Positions 44,951 through 54,633 of a DNA stretch of 64,000 nucleotides are shown here, in pieces. The translations under genes and the position numbers were made by a program. Positions within the stretch are counted from its first letter, which is position 1, and every line of letters begins with the position of its first letter. The DNA is from Frigoribacterium faeni (lineage in GTDB: Bacteria; Actinomycetota; Actinomycetes; Actinomycetales; Microbacteriaceae), in NCBI RefSeq assembly GCF_011761235.1, contig NZ_JAAOYW010000003.1, forward strand, positions 186,001 through 250,000. Reading direction: 5' to 3'. Below the pieces are notes generated by a model that made no database searches, was not told the origin of the DNA, and saw only the letters and a list, made by a program, of their open reading frames with translations.

Positions 44951-44990
44951 CATGCGCGGCCGCCGGAGCGATCGCAACGAGAAGACTCTA

Positions 44991-45611
44991 CTACAGCCGA
45001 GGGGCCCATTCGTCCACGACGGCCTTGGAGATCGCCTGGACGTCTTCGGTGGTGGGGCCGGGGTCGGCGACGAAGCCGGCGCGGCGGTAGTACTCGAGCT
45101 CGCGGATGGACTCGAGGATGTCGGCGAGGGCGCGGTGGCCGCCGTTCTTCTGGGGGGCGTTGAAGTAGACGCGGGGGAACCAGCGGCGGGCGAGCTCTTT
45201 GATGGACGAGACGTCGACGCTGCGGTAGTGCAGGTGGCCGTCGACGCGGGGCATGTACTTGGCGAGGAACGCGCGGTCGGTGCCGATGGTGTTGCCGGCG
45301 AGCGGCGCGTGCTGCTCGGTGGGGACGTACCTGAGGATGTACTCGAGCACCTCGTACTCGGCCTCGGCGAGGCTGACGCCGTTCGGGATCTCGTCGATGA
45401 GGCCCGAGCTGGTGTGCATCTCGGTGACGAAGTCGCCCATGTTGTCGAGGGCGGACTGGTCGGGCTTGATGACGATGGTGAAGCCGGGGTGCACGGGCAC
45501 GAGGTCGAAGTCGGTGACGACGACGGCCACCTCGACCAGCTCGTCGATCGCGATGTCGAGGCCCGTCATCTCGCAGTCGATCCACACCAGTCGGTCGTTC
45601 GTCGTAGCCAT
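44991..45611 (-). CDS. orn: Oligoribonuclease
   Basis: The 206-residue protein begins [20 protein letters not shown]. The DEDDh exonuclease residues are visible: D and E in [11 protein letters not shown] in [16 protein letters not shown], and H/D in [13 protein letters not shown]. It degrades 2-5-nt RNAs and pGpG. Length is normal. TAGAGT lies 6 nt before the ATG, suggesting leaderless transcription. tRNA-His follows on the same strand. Confidence 0.96.
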   Translation of the reverse strand: MATTNDRLVWIDCEMTGLDIAIDELVEVAVVVTDFDLVPVHPGFTIVIKPDQSALDNMGDFVTEMHTSSGLIDEIPNGVSLAEAEYEVLEYILRYVPTEQHAPLAGNTIGTDRAFLAKYMPRVDGHLHYRSVDVSSIKELARRWFPRVYFNAPQKNGGHRALADILESIRELEYYRRAGFVADPGPTTEDVQAISKAVVDEWAPRL

Positions 45612-45617
45612 GCGGCA

Positions 45618-45623
45618 ACTCTA
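45618..45623 (-). promoter_or_regulatory. Leaderless-type -10 (TAGAGT) for orn
   Basis: TAGAGT, TGCCGC, then ATG 45611 on the minus strand. Confidence 0.5.
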
Positions 45624-45686
45624 GCCCGGGCCTCGGACAGTGCGGGGGCGGGGGAGCGCCGGGGCGGCGGACGGTGCGCACGACGC

Positions 45687-45729
45687 GGCCTGCGCCTCCT
45701 CGGCTCTGTCGGTCGAGGAGGCGCGGGCC
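45687..45729. terminator. GCGCCTCCTCG/CGAGGAGGCGC hairpin after the MFS gene
   Basis: GCGCCTCCTCG (45692-45702) and CGAGGAGGCGC (45714-45724) pair perfectly; GGCC/GGCC and one T-G pair extend the stem to 16 bp around an 11-nt loop. It follows the minus-strand MFS stop. Confidence 0.6.
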
Positions 45730-45751
45730 GGGTCGGCGGGCGGGCTCGCGG

Positions 45752-47023
45752 CTACGAGACCTCGCCGGCCGAGATCGCCTCGGCCTCGACGCGTGGCGAC
45801 TCGGGCCCGTCGTCGACGCGGCGCAGGGCGCGCCGCCCGGCGACGACGATGACGAGGCCGACCGCGACGCTCGCGGCGGCGAAGACGTAGGCCGCGCTCG
45901 GGGCGATGGTGTCGGCGAGCAGCGTCGCCACGGGCGGGGCGATGGCTCCGCCGATGAACCGCACGGCCGAGTACGCGCTGGAGGCGACGGAGCGGGGCAG
46001 GTCGGTGGCCTCCATCACGCTCTCGGTGAGCACGGTGTTCAGCACGCCGAGCACGAGGCCGCCGACGACGACGCAGGCGACGAGCGCGGCCGGCGTGCCG
46101 ACGACGAGGGCCGCGGCGAGCAGGTCGAGGGCCAGCAGGGGGAGGGCGATCCGGAGCACCGTGGTGCGCTTCATCCGGGCGGTCAGCAGCGGCGCCACCC
46201 AGACGGAGGTGATCGCGAGGCCGACGCCCCAGCCGAAGAAGGTCAGGCCGATGCCCATGGCGCCGAAGCCGAGGGGGTACGGCGTGTAGGCCAGCAGCAC
46301 GAAGAAGCCGATGTTGTAGAAGAAGGCCGTCGCGGCGAGGGTGCCGAGGGCCGGCACGGCCAGTGCGCGGAACGGGGCCGAGAGCCGGGTCGGGGCGGGC
46401 TTCTCGAGCGCCGACCCCTTGAGGAACACCGCGATCGCGATGAACGCGATCGCCATCAGCGCGGTGACGCCGAAGAACGGGCCTCGCCAGCTGACCGAGC
46501 CGAGCAGCCCGCCGATCAGCGGGCCGATCGCGATGCCGAGGCCGAGCGCGGCCTCGTACAGGATGATCGCGGAGGCGGTGCCCCCGGCCGCGGCCCCGAC
46601 GATCGTCGCGAGGGCGGTCGAGATGAAGAGGGCGTTGCCGAGGCCCCAGCCGGCTCGGAAGCCGATGATCTCCCACACGTCGCCGCTCGTCGCGGCGAGC
46701 AGGGCGAAGACGACGATCAGGGCGAGGCCGATCATCAGGGTCTTCTTCGCGCCGAGCCGGCTCGAGACCCAGCTCGTGAAGAACATCGCCACGCCCGTGA
46801 CGGCGAGGTAGCTCGTGAAGAGCAGCTCGGTCTGCGTCGGGGTCGCCTTCAGCGACTCGGCGATGGCGGGCAGGATCGGGTCGACGAGGCCGATGCCCAT
46901 GAAGGCGACGACGCAGGCGAAGGCGATCGCCCAGACGGCGGTCGGCTGCTTCAGGATGCTCTGCTTGCCTGGGCCCGTCGAGGCATCGTGGCCGTCGACG
47001 GCGCTGCCGTGCCCGGCGCTCAC
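45752..47023 (-). CDS. MFS drug/metabolite exporter
   Basis: About 423 residues from GTG 47023 (MSAGHGSAVDGHDAS). Twelve helices are expected; the first (AVWAIAFACVVAFMGIGLVDPILPAI) and the motif A loop SRLGAKKTLMIG are clear, and YEAALGLGIAIGPLIGGLLG matches motif C of antiporters in the DHA group. Its GTG overlaps the MarR stop by 4 nt, so repressor and pump are coupled. The substrate is unknown. The C-terminal tail is acidic and cytoplasmic. Confidence 0.9.
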   Translation of the reverse strand: MSAGHGSAVDGHDASTGPGKQSILKQPTAVWAIAFACVVAFMGIGLVDPILPAIAESLKATPTQTELLFTSYLAVTGVAMFFTSWVSSRLGAKKTLMIGLALIVVFALLAATSGDVWEIIGFRAGWGLGNALFISTALATIVGAAAGGTASAIILYEAALGLGIAIGPLIGGLLGSVSWRGPFFGVTALMAIAFIAIAVFLKGSALEKPAPTRLSAPFRALAVPALGTLAATAFFYNIGFFVLLAYTPYPLGFGAMGIGLTFFGWGVGLAITSVWVAPLLTARMKRTTVLRIALPLLALDLLAAALVVGTPAALVACVVVGGLVLGVLNTVLTESVMEATDLPRSVASSAYSAVRFIGGAIAPPVATLLADTIAPSAAYVFAAASVAVGLVIVVAGRRALRRVDDGPESPRVEAEAISAGEVS

Positions 47024-47457
47024 GCGGACACCGCCTCGGTCGAGACGCGGGTGGCGAGCAGCTGGGCCGCGTGGTCGAGCACGCGCCACTCGTCGTCGTC
47101 GAGGTCGTCGAAGAGGTGGCCCAGGGCGGTCGCGAGCTGGCCCTTCCACTCGGCCAGCGCCTCCGTGCCCTTCGGGGTGATGGCGATGAGCCAGGCGCGA
47201 GAGTCGTCGACGTCGGCGATGCGGCGGACGAGCTCGTCGTCGGCGAGGCCGTGGATGAGCTTGGTCATGGTGGGCTGGCTGACCCGGCTCGTGCGGGCGA
47301 GGTCGCCCACGCGCATCGAGCCGTCGGTCGTGAGGATCGAGAGCGTGCGCCAGACGGCGGGCGAGGTCGTGCGGCCGGTCTCCTGCGCGGCGATGCGCGT
47401 CAGGCGATGGGTCGACGTCAGGAGGGTCTCCAGGATGTCGGTCGGCTGTGAAGTCAT
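47020..47457 (-). CDS. MarR family transcriptional regulator
   Basis: The 145-residue protein begins MTSQPTDILETLLTSTHRL. The winged helix is MRVGDLARTSRVSQPTMTKLIHGL, followed by the wing VRRIADVDDSRAWLIAITPKG with the conserved DxR. It should bind as a dimer to the palindrome overlapping its own promoter and control itself and the MFS pump. A hydrophobic or phenolic effector is typical for such pairs, but the ligand cannot be read from sequence. Confidence 0.93.
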   Translation of the reverse strand: MTSQPTDILETLLTSTHRLTRIAAQETGRTTSPAVWRTLSILTTDGSMRVGDLARTSRVSQPTMTKLIHGLADDELVRRIADVDDSRAWLIAITPKGTEALAEWKGQLATALGHLFDDLDDDEWRVLDHAAQLLATRVSTEAVSA

Positions 47458-47465
47458 CCGGCAAG

Positions 47466-47493
47466 TGTATAGCCAACCTATATAGCTTGGCAA
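47466..47493 (-). promoter_or_regulatory. marR-MFS promoter with overlapping MarR operator
   Basis: On the minus strand TTGCCA (-35) and TATACA (-10) are 16 bp apart; the -10 ends 8 nt before ATG 47457. Between them GCCAA and TTGGC form an inverted repeat with CTATATAG at the centre, so a bound MarR dimer would cover the promoter. This is an AT-rich island in a 72% GC-like setting. Confidence 0.7.
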
Positions 47494-47552
47494 TGTGGTC
47501 GGGCTGGCCCGGGTGCGGCCGCCGAGCTGGACGCGCGGTGCGTGCCTCCTGG

Positions 47553-47558
47553 TAGACA
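47553..47558 (+). promoter_or_regulatory. Leaderless-type -10 (TAGACA) for the 47565 gene
   Basis: TAGACA, AGTCGC, then ATG 47565. Confidence 0.45.
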
Positions 47559-47564
47559 AGTCGC

Positions 47565-47861
47565 ATGACTGACAACGAGCCCACCGTGGCCGAGGGATCC
47601 GAGTACGTCGTCTTCTTCGAGGGCGGCCCCAGCGACGGGCGCACCGACACGCGGGTGAGCACCAACGGCTCCTACGACGAGGAGATCGTCGACTACGTCC
47701 TCGTCGAGGGCATCGAGACCGGCTTCGTCTACAAGGCCCGCGAGGCCAAGATGAACGCCGACCAGCTCCAGGTGCACTACGAGCTCGACGTGAAGGACAG
47801 CGACCCCGTCGACGACCTCGAGAACCGCGGCGACCGCACCGACCAGGCCGGCTCCATCTGA
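47565..47861 (+). CDS. Small acidic protein of unknown function
   Basis: The 98-residue protein begins MTDNEPTVAEGSEYVVFFEGGP. It is strongly acidic, without membrane segments or Cys, and contains VVFFEGGPSDGRTDTRVS and YVLVEGIETGFVYKAREAKM, a beta-rich pattern also found in other Microbacteriaceae; I cannot name it. It ends 17 bp before a strong hairpin and is followed by a thioredoxin-like gene. Confidence 0.65.
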   Translation: MTDNEPTVAEGSEYVVFFEGGPSDGRTDTRVSTNGSYDEEIVDYVLVEGIETGFVYKAREAKMNADQLQVHYELDVKDSDPVDDLENRGDRTDQAGSI

Positions 47862-47878
47862 GCTCGGTCCGAGACGAC

Positions 47879-47918
47879 ACGAGGAGGCGCGGGGGAATCA
47901 TCCCCCGCGCATCCTCGT
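47879..47918. terminator. 18-bp hairpin terminator
   Basis: ACGAGGAGGCGCGGGGGA (47879-47896) pairs with TCCCCCGCGCATCCTCGT (47901-47918), one mismatch, loop ATCA, followed by TTGTG. It lies 10 bp before the thioredoxin-like ATG, so it may also attenuate that gene. Confidence 0.7.
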
Positions 47919-47928
47919 TGTGCCGCTC

Positions 47929-48189
47929 ATGAAACTCGAGCTGTACACGTCCGCCTTCTGCGCCCCCTGCCACGCGGCCCGCGCCGTCGTGGCCGAGGCC
48001 CAGGCGCTGGTGCCCGCCCTCGTGGTGGACGAGGCCGACGTCGCCGCCCGCGCCGACCAGGCCGAGGCACGCGGCATCACGAGCACGCCGACGATGATCG
48101 TGCTGGGCGACGACGGCGTCGAGGTGTTCCGCGCCGCCGGGGCACCACGGCTCGACCAGGTGCTCAGCGCCCTTGCGCTCGCCGTCTGA
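47929..48189 (+). CDS. Thioredoxin-fold small redox protein
   Basis: The 86-residue protein begins MKLELYTSAFCAPCHAARAVV; a GTG at 47920 would add three residues. The active site is CAPC, the cis-Pro is in ITSTPTMIVLG, and the length fits a minimal thioredoxin or glutaredoxin fold. It probably reduces disulfides with mycothiol or thioredoxin reductase. It follows a terminator hairpin directly, so a separate start within the hairpin's 3' arm, or read-through, must drive it. Confidence 0.85.
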   Translation: MKLELYTSAFCAPCHAARAVVAEAQALVPALVVDEADVAARADQAEARGITSTPTMIVLGDDGVEVFRAAGAPRLDQVLSALALAV

Positions 48190-48235
48190 GCGCCTCGCCG
48201 GAGCGGCGGGGCCCACGCGCTATCGTGGGGGGCAC

Positions 48236-48308
48236 GCCCTCGTAGCTCAGCGGATAGAGCAGGAGCCTTCTAATCTCTTGGTCGCAGGTTCGATTCCTGC
48301 CGAGGGCA
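48236..48308 (+). tRNA. tRNA-Arg(TCT)
   Basis: The cloverleaf runs GCCCTCG (acceptor), GCTCAGCGGATAGAGC (D-arm), loop CTTCTAA with anticodon TCT, GCAGGTTCGATTCCTGC (T-arm) and CGAGGGC, discriminator A. CCA is not encoded. The anticodon stem has G-T and C-T positions typical of this isoacceptor. TATCGT at 48221-48226 is a plausible -10. Confidence 0.95.
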
Positions 48309-48309
48309 C

Positions 48310-49134
48310 CTACGCCTCGGGCGAGGTGCGCCGACGGACGTCCTGCGCGCTGACCTGCTGGCCGTACGACGTCGTGTCGGGATCGACGTCCGAGTCGTCG
48401 TCCGCCGCGGGGGCGGCCACCGACACCCTCTGTGTCGGCACGGGCTCCTCGCGCACCGGGGCCGGCTGCTCGACCGGGCGCTGCTCCGTCGTCGACGGTG
48501 CCCGCCACTGGTCGTGGGCAGAGGCCCCGGCGGCAGGGGCGGCCGGAGGCGACGCCGGGCGCGACTCGCGCGACCGCGCCGCGGCCTGCTCGGCGTCCCA
48601 CGCTCGCTGGCGGGCGTCGAGGCCCTTGTCGACCTCCGCCTCCTCGTAGCTCCAGCGCTCGAGGTCGGCCTTGAAGAGCTTCTTGGCGCGGCTGGGACGC
48701 TCTTGCCACTCGACCAGCCGGTCGCGCAGGTCGTCGAGCGCCTGGCCGGACTGGTAGCTGAAGCTCGCCGAGTTGCGCTTCAGGTCGTCCATCTCGTGCT
48801 GGGCCCAGCTGGCGGCCGTGCCGGAGCCCGAGACGGGCAGCAGCCTCAGCCGCACCTCGCTCTCGTGCGCGAGGTGGTCGGCGTAGGCGCGCTCCTCCGG
48901 GCCGAGCGAGCTCCAGATCGCGGCCTTGCGCGCGGCCGAGACGAGGCCCGCGATCGCGGCCGCCTTGGCCTCGTCGTCGTGCACGGCGACGACACGGCGC
49001 ATGGCGGACCGACCGATCAGGGCCGCCACGACGCCCGCGACGACGATGGCGACGAACGGCACCACCGCCCCCGAGAGGACACGCCATCCGGCCTCCGACG
49101 AGGCCCACTCCACGAAGCTGTTCCACCACTGCAT
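48310..49134 (-). CDS. Membrane-anchored protein with disordered tail, unknown function
   Basis: The 274-residue protein begins MQWWNSFVEWASSEAGWRVLSG. One helix (AVVPFVAIVVAGVVAALIG) is followed by a cytoplasmic helical domain (DDEAKAAAIAGLVSAARKAAIWSSLGPEERAYADHLA in two parts) and a Pro/Ala/Glu/Ser-rich tail of about 90 residues. I do not recognise a named family; the architecture recurs in Microbacteriaceae. It stops two bases after tRNA-Arg on the opposite strand. TAGAGT precedes the ATG by 7 nt. Confidence 0.7.
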   Translation of the reverse strand: MQWWNSFVEWASSEAGWRVLSGAVVPFVAIVVAGVVAALIGRSAMRRVVAVHDDEAKAAAIAGLVSAARKAAIWSSLGPEERAYADHLAHESEVRLRLLPVSGSGTAASWAQHEMDDLKRNSASFSYQSGQALDDLRDRLVEWQERPSRAKKLFKADLERWSYEEAEVDKGLDARQRAWDAEQAAARSRESRPASPPAAPAAGASAHDQWRAPSTTEQRPVEQPAPVREEPVPTQRVSVAAPAADDDSDVDPDTTSYGQQVSAQDVRRRTSPEA

Positions 49135-49141
49135 GCGGCGA

Positions 49142-49147
49142 ACTCTA
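49142..49147 (-). promoter_or_regulatory. Leaderless-type -10 (TAGAGT) for the 49134 gene
   Basis: TAGAGT, TCGCCGC, then ATG 49134 on the minus strand. Confidence 0.5.
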
Positions 49148-49239
49148 CAGCTGAGGTCGAAGGTCGATCGGGCACCTCGGGCGCGTGCCGCGGTGCGTGT
49201 CGCGCCGGGACGGAGCCGACCGCCCCGGCGCGTCGGGGC

Positions 49240-49545
49240 TCACGCGAAGCGGAAGCAGTCGGTGGCGTCGGACCGGCTCCAGAACTCGCCGATCTCGACG
49301 AAGCGGCGCTGACGGGCCACGAAGCGCTTGGCGCGCCAGCGCTCGCCGAGGGGGTCGTCGAGCCGCTCGACGTAGCCGAGCACCTCGCCGCCGGCGCGCG
49401 TGACGCGGGCGAGGTCGTCGCGCACCTGGACGAGGCGCAGGCCGCCCCGCACCTCGGCGAGGGGCTCGGGGACGGGCGCCGCCGTGCGGGGCACGAGGGA
49501 GTCGTGGTCGACGGTGCGGGTGGTCGTGGTGCTCGTGAGGGTCAC
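49240..49545 (-). CDS. Small basic protein of unknown function
   Basis: The 101-residue protein starts at GTG 49545 after AGGAGCACC. It has a Thr-rich N-terminus and then LAEVRGGLRLVQVRDDLARVTRAGGEVLGYVER and RWRAKRFVARQRRFVEIGEFWSRSDATDCFRF, a compact basic beta-alpha pattern. Similar proteins occur in Microbacteriaceae and are sometimes misnamed mismatch-repair proteins; no such motif is visible. A GC-rich hairpin (CGCGCCGGG/CCCCGGCGCG) follows the stop. Confidence 0.6.
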   Translation of the reverse strand: MTLTSTTTTRTVDHDSLVPRTAAPVPEPLAEVRGGLRLVQVRDDLARVTRAGGEVLGYVERLDDPLGERWRAKRFVARQRRFVEIGEFWSRSDATDCFRFA

Positions 49546-49686
49546 GCGGTGCTCCTGATGGTCATCCGGCCGATGCTGTCGAGGACGAGCCCGACGTTAC
49601 GGTCGACCACCGACATCGACGACGCAGCCCGCCCCCGGCGACGGGAGCGGGCTGCGAGGCGGAGCGTGCGGCGGTGAGCGGCGGGG

Positions 49687-50706
49687 TCAGCGCCCCGTGC
49701 CGTCGACCGCGAAGGGCTCGATGGCGGCGATCTCGTCGTCCGACAGCTCGGCGCCTTCCAGGGCGTCGAGGCTGTCGTCGAGCTGCGCGACCGACGAGGC
49801 GCCGATCAGGGCGCTCGTCACCGCGGGCTGGCGCAGCACCCAGGTGAGGGCGAGCTGTGCCAGGGACTGGCCCCGCGCCTCCGCGATCTCGTTCAGGCCG
49901 CGCACGCGCTCGAGGTAGGTCTCGCTGAGCGCGTCCTCGGTGAACCACCGGCCCTCGGCGGCCCGCGACCCGGCCGGCGCCTTGCCCGAGAGGTAGCGGT
50001 TCGTCAGCAGGCCGCCGGCGAGCGGCGAGAACACGATCGAGCCGACCCCCGCCTCCAGCAGGGTGTCGAAGAGCCCCTGCTCGGGCGCGCGGTCGAACAT
50101 GTTGTAGCGCGGCTGGTGGATCAGCAGCGGCACCCCCTCGTCGGCCAGGGCGTCGATCGCGGCCCGCGTCTGCTCGGGCCCGTAGTTCGAGATGCCCGCG
50201 TAGAGCGCCTTGCCCTGGTGCACGGCCGTCGCGAGGGCGCCCATGGTCTCGTCGATCGGCGTCTCGGGATCGGGCCGGTGCGAGTAGAAGACGTCGACGT
50301 GGTCGAGGCCCATCCGGCCGAGGCTCGCCTCGAGCGAGCTGAGCAGGTACTTGCGCGAGCCGCCGTCGCCGTAGGGCCCCGGGCGCATGTCGTAGCCCGC
50401 CTTCGACGAGATGACCAGCTCGTCGCGGTAGGGCACCAGGTTCGCCGCGACGATGCGGCCGAACTGCTCCTCTGCCGAGCCGTAGGGCGGGCCGTAGTTG
50501 TTGGCGAGGTCGAAGTGGGTCACGCCGCGGTCGAAGGCGCGCAGCACGATGTCGCGCTGCGTCTCGAGGGCGCGGTCGGTGCCGAAGTTGTTCCACAGGC
50601 CGAGCGAGATGCGCGGCAGTTTGAGCCCGCTGCGGCCGGTGCGGACGTAGTCCAGCTTCGAGTACCGCTCGTCGTCGGCGACGTAGGGGGTGAAGGGTGA
50701 TCTCAT
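49687..50706 (-). CDS. Aldo/keto reductase, YghZ (L-glyceraldehyde 3-phosphate reductase)-like
   Basis: The 339-residue protein begins MRSPFTPYVADDERYSKLDYVRTG. AKR tetrad positions are HFDLANNYGPPYGSAE (Asp, Tyr), LVISSKAGYDMRPGPYGDGGSRKYL (Lys) and VDVFYSHRPDPETP (His). The GYDMxPGPYG segment is characteristic of the YghZ/AKR14 type, which reduces L-glyceraldehyde 3-phosphate and methylglyoxal. It is divergent from msrA with a 35-bp gap, so both may answer to oxidative or electrophile stress. Confidence 0.92.
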   Translation of the reverse strand: MRSPFTPYVADDERYSKLDYVRTGRSGLKLPRISLGLWNNFGTDRALETQRDIVLRAFDRGVTHFDLANNYGPPYGSAEEQFGRIVAANLVPYRDELVISSKAGYDMRPGPYGDGGSRKYLLSSLEASLGRMGLDHVDVFYSHRPDPETPIDETMGALATAVHQGKALYAGISNYGPEQTRAAIDALADEGVPLLIHQPRYNMFDRAPEQGLFDTLLEAGVGSIVFSPLAGGLLTNRYLSGKAPAGSRAAEGRWFTEDALSETYLERVRGLNEIAEARGQSLAQLALTWVLRQPAVTSALIGASSVAQLDDSLDALEGAELSDDEIAAIEPFAVDGTGR

Positions 50707-50712
50707 GTCGTC

Positions 50713-50734
50713 AGCCTAGGGCGAGGAGTACCGT
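50713..50734. promoter_or_regulatory. Divergent leaderless-type -10 pair, aldo/keto reductase and msrA
   Basis: Minus strand TAGGCT (50718-50713) is 6 nt from ATG 50706; plus strand TACCGT (50729-50734) is 7 nt from ATG 50742. Both fit in a 35-bp spacer, so the two polymerases must compete. Confidence 0.45.
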
Positions 50735-50741
50735 CGCCGAC

Positions 50742-51269
50742 ATGACCACGTTCGTCCTCGCCGGCGGCTGCTTCTGGTGCCTCGACGCCGTCTACCGCAC
50801 CCTCGAGGGGGTCTCGGCGGTCGTCTCCGGCTACACCGGCGGCCGCACGGCCGAGCCCACGTACGACGACGTCTGCTCGGGCACGACCGGCCACGCCGAG
50901 GCGGTGGCGGTGACCTTCGATCCCGAGGTGATCCCCGCCGACGTCGTGCTCGACGTCTTCTTCACGCTGCACGACCCGCGCCAGCTCGACCGCCAGGGGG
51001 CCGACGTCGGCACGCAGTACCGGTCGGCGATGTTCGCGGCCGACGACGAGCAGGCGGCGCTCTTCGCGGCGGCCCGCGACCGGGCGGGCGAGACGTGGGG
51101 CGGGGGCGTCGTCACCACGATCGAGCCCCTGGGCGCCTGGACCGAGGCCGAGCCCGAGCACCAGGACTTCTTCGCGAAGAACCCCGGCCAGGGCTATTGC
51201 ACGGCCGTTGCCGTGCCGAAGGTGACCAAGGTCCGCAAGGCCTTCGCGAGGTGGGTGCTCGCGAGTTGA
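50742..51269 (+). CDS. msrA: Peptide-methionine (S)-S-oxide reductase MsrA
   Basis: The 175-residue protein begins MTTFVLAGGCFWCLDAVYRTLEG. GGCFWC holds the catalytic Cys10, with Glu and Asp in TGHAEAVAVTFDPE and QYRSAMF typical of MsrA. The C-terminal NPGQGYCTA carries the resolving Cys. It reduces the S-epimer of methionine sulfoxide with thioredoxin. Confidence 0.97.
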   Translation: MTTFVLAGGCFWCLDAVYRTLEGVSAVVSGYTGGRTAEPTYDDVCSGTTGHAEAVAVTFDPEVIPADVVLDVFFTLHDPRQLDRQGADVGTQYRSAMFAADDEQAALFAAARDRAGETWGGGVVTTIEPLGAWTEAEPEHQDFFAKNPGQGYCTAVAVPKVTKVRKAFARWVLAS

Positions 51270-51330
51270 CGTGCCCGCGCAGCCGCGCGGAGCCGATGCA
51301 GATGACCTGCCGAGAGAAGGGTGCTCGACG

Positions 51331-51615
51331 ATGAGCGACCAGACCAGCACGACCAGCACGACCAGCGTCCCGAGCACGACCGGCGCCTCCGGCGCGACCG
51401 GCGCCGGCGGGCGGCCGTCCGCCGACCAGACCTGGGTCGCCGTCGGCCCCGCGGGCACCGTGGGCTCGATCGGGCGCACCTCCGACGGCTTCGTCGTGCG
51501 CCTCGCCGGCCGGGACGAGCCGGGGGGCGAGTACCCGAGCCTGGCCGTGGCGAAGAGCGCCCTGTTCGCCGCCCTCGGCCCGGGGGCCGACTACCCGGAG
51601 TTCCACGAGCACTGA
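51331..51615 (+). CDS. Small conserved protein of unknown function
   Basis: The 94-residue protein begins MSDQTSTTSTTSVPSTTGASG; the first 30 residues are Ser/Thr/Gly-rich and probably disordered. The rest (QTWVAVGPAGTVGSIGRTSDGFVVRLAG, EYPSLAVAKSALFAALGP) looks like a small beta-rich domain of methyltransferase-adjacent hypothetical proteins; no function is assigned. The ATG has GAGAGAAGG upstream at about 10 nt. Confidence 0.6.
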   Translation: MSDQTSTTSTTSVPSTTGASGATGAGGRPSADQTWVAVGPAGTVGSIGRTSDGFVVRLAGRDEPGGEYPSLAVAKSALFAALGPGADYPEFHEH

Positions 51616-51711
51616 CCCTCGTCCCTCCCCGACGCGTCCGGGCGGGGCCGTCCTCCACAAGGAGGCGCGGTGCCCGCCCGCGGACCGGCGCGGCCTGGCG
51701 AGACTCGCGGC

Positions 51712-52317
51712 ATGACAGACACCATCACCCTCACCGGGATCATCGCCACCGACCCTCGGGTCGTCACCACCGAGGCCGGCCTCGACATCGCGAGCTTCCG
51801 CCTCGCCTCCACCCACCGCCGCTTCGACCGGGCCGCGAACGAGTGGGTCGACGGCGACACGAACTGGTACACCGTGACCGCGTTCCGGGCCCTCGGGGCC
51901 AACGCCGGGCAGAGCCTGCACAAGGGCGAGCGCGTCGTGGTGCTCGGCCGCCTCCGGGTCCGCGCGTGGGAGGCCGGCGACCGGTCGGGCACCACCGTCG
52001 AGGTCGACGCCGACGCGATCGGGCACGACCTCCGCTGGGGCCGGTCGGCGTTCACGCGGTCGACCGCGACGGCCGCCGCCCCGGCGGCGGGCTCCGAGCC
52101 GGGCGCAGGAGGCGCGGCGGGCGGCTCGACGGACGGTCCTGCCCCCGGGCCGGACACGGCCGCGCCGGTCGTCCCCGGGGCGCTCGCCGGCGGCGAGGGC
52201 GGCTGGGCGGCCGACGTCGGTCCCGCCCCCGACGAGCACCTCGCCCCGGCGGCCGCGTCCGTCGGCGACGACGGCGCGGCCGACCCCGTGGCGCGCGTCG
52301 GCGACCCGCCGTTCTGA
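51712..52317 (+). CDS. Single-stranded DNA-binding protein paralogue
   Basis: The 201-residue protein begins MTDTITLTGIIATDPRVVTTEAG. An OB fold with FRLASTHRRFDRAANEWVDGDTNWYTVTAFRALG and GERVVVLGRLRVRAWE is typical of SSB. A long Ala/Gly/Pro-rich linker ends in GDPPF, resembling the DDxPF tip that recruits partners. As it is not beside rpsF/rpsR, it is probably the second, SsbB-like protein used in recombination or competence-related processes. Confidence 0.88.
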   Translation: MTDTITLTGIIATDPRVVTTEAGLDIASFRLASTHRRFDRAANEWVDGDTNWYTVTAFRALGANAGQSLHKGERVVVLGRLRVRAWEAGDRSGTTVEVDADAIGHDLRWGRSAFTRSTATAAAPAAGSEPGAGGAAGGSTDGPAPGPDTAAPVVPGALAGGEGGWAADVGPAPDEHLAPAAASVGDDGAADPVARVGDPPF

Positions 52318-52367
52318 CCGCGGCCGGTCCCGCCGCCCGCTCGCGAGGGCGTCGTCCGGTCAGGGCC

Positions 52368-52373
52368 GTAGGA
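52368..52373 (+). promoter_or_regulatory. -10 (TAGGAT) for the lipoprotein gene
   Basis: TAGGAT with a leader of about 38 nt containing GAGGAAGG before GTG 52417, an example of a normally led transcript in contrast to the leaderless ones. Confidence 0.45.
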
Positions 52374-52416
52374 TCGTGACGGCCCCGACCGGGCCCCTCC
52401 GAGGAAGGCAGCCCGC

Positions 52417-52878
52417 GTGACCCGTCTCCCACTCGTCGCCCTGCGCACGGGCGTCGTCGTGCTCGCCGTGGCCGCGCTCGCGGGCTGCACCTCGGGCGAG
52501 ACCGCGCCGAGCCCCACGCGGACGACCGACGGCGCGACCCCCGCGCCCGAGCCGACCTTGTCGGCCGACTCGACGACCGACGAGGCCAAGGCGTACTTCG
52601 ACACCACCGTCACGCGGCACCTCGACGGCGGCGGCGCCGCCGACGGGCGCAGCGTGGTCGACGCGCTCGTCGCCGCCGGCTTCGACAAGGCGGCGATGCA
52701 GGTGACGCCCGACGCGACCTCGATCGGGCGCGCGGCCGACACGGTGCAGTTCTCGGTGCTCTGGGGCAGCGACTGCCTCGTCGGCCAGACGGGGGCGACG
52801 GGCTTCGCGAGCGAGGTCGCGCCCGTGCTGGGCACGGGCGCCTGCCTCGTGGGCACGACCCGCGCCATCGACTGGTGA
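52417..52878 (+). CDS. Lipoprotein, DUF6993-like
   Basis: The 153-residue protein starts at GTG 52417 with GAGGAAGG upstream. The signal peptide ends in the lipobox LAGC (Cys about 24), then a Thr/Ser/Pro spacer and a compact domain: AYFDTTVTRHLDGG, VVDALVAAGFDKAAMQVTPDATS, VQFSVLWGSDCLVGQTG with two Cys likely paired. I associate this with DUF6993, a small extracytoplasmic family often upstream of ettA in this group. Function is unknown. Confidence 0.75.
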   Translation: MTRLPLVALRTGVVVLAVAALAGCTSGETAPSPTRTTDGATPAPEPTLSADSTTDEAKAYFDTTVTRHLDGGGAADGRSVVDALVAAGFDKAAMQVTPDATSIGRAADTVQFSVLWGSDCLVGQTGATGFASEVAPVLGTGACLVGTTRAIDW

Positions 52879-52933
52879 CCGGGACCGTCGACCGGTGACC
52901 CGTCCCCGCCCGGTGGCGGGCGGCCCCCACCGA

Positions 52934-52939
52934 TAGACT
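52934..52939 (+). promoter_or_regulatory. Leaderless-type -10 (TAGACT) for ettA
   Basis: TAGACT, 7 nt, then ATG 52947. This choice sets the start two codons after a possible GTG at 52941. Confidence 0.5.
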
Positions 52940-52946
52940 GGTGGGC

Positions 52947-54632
<1,686 letters not shown>

Positions 54633-54633
54633 C

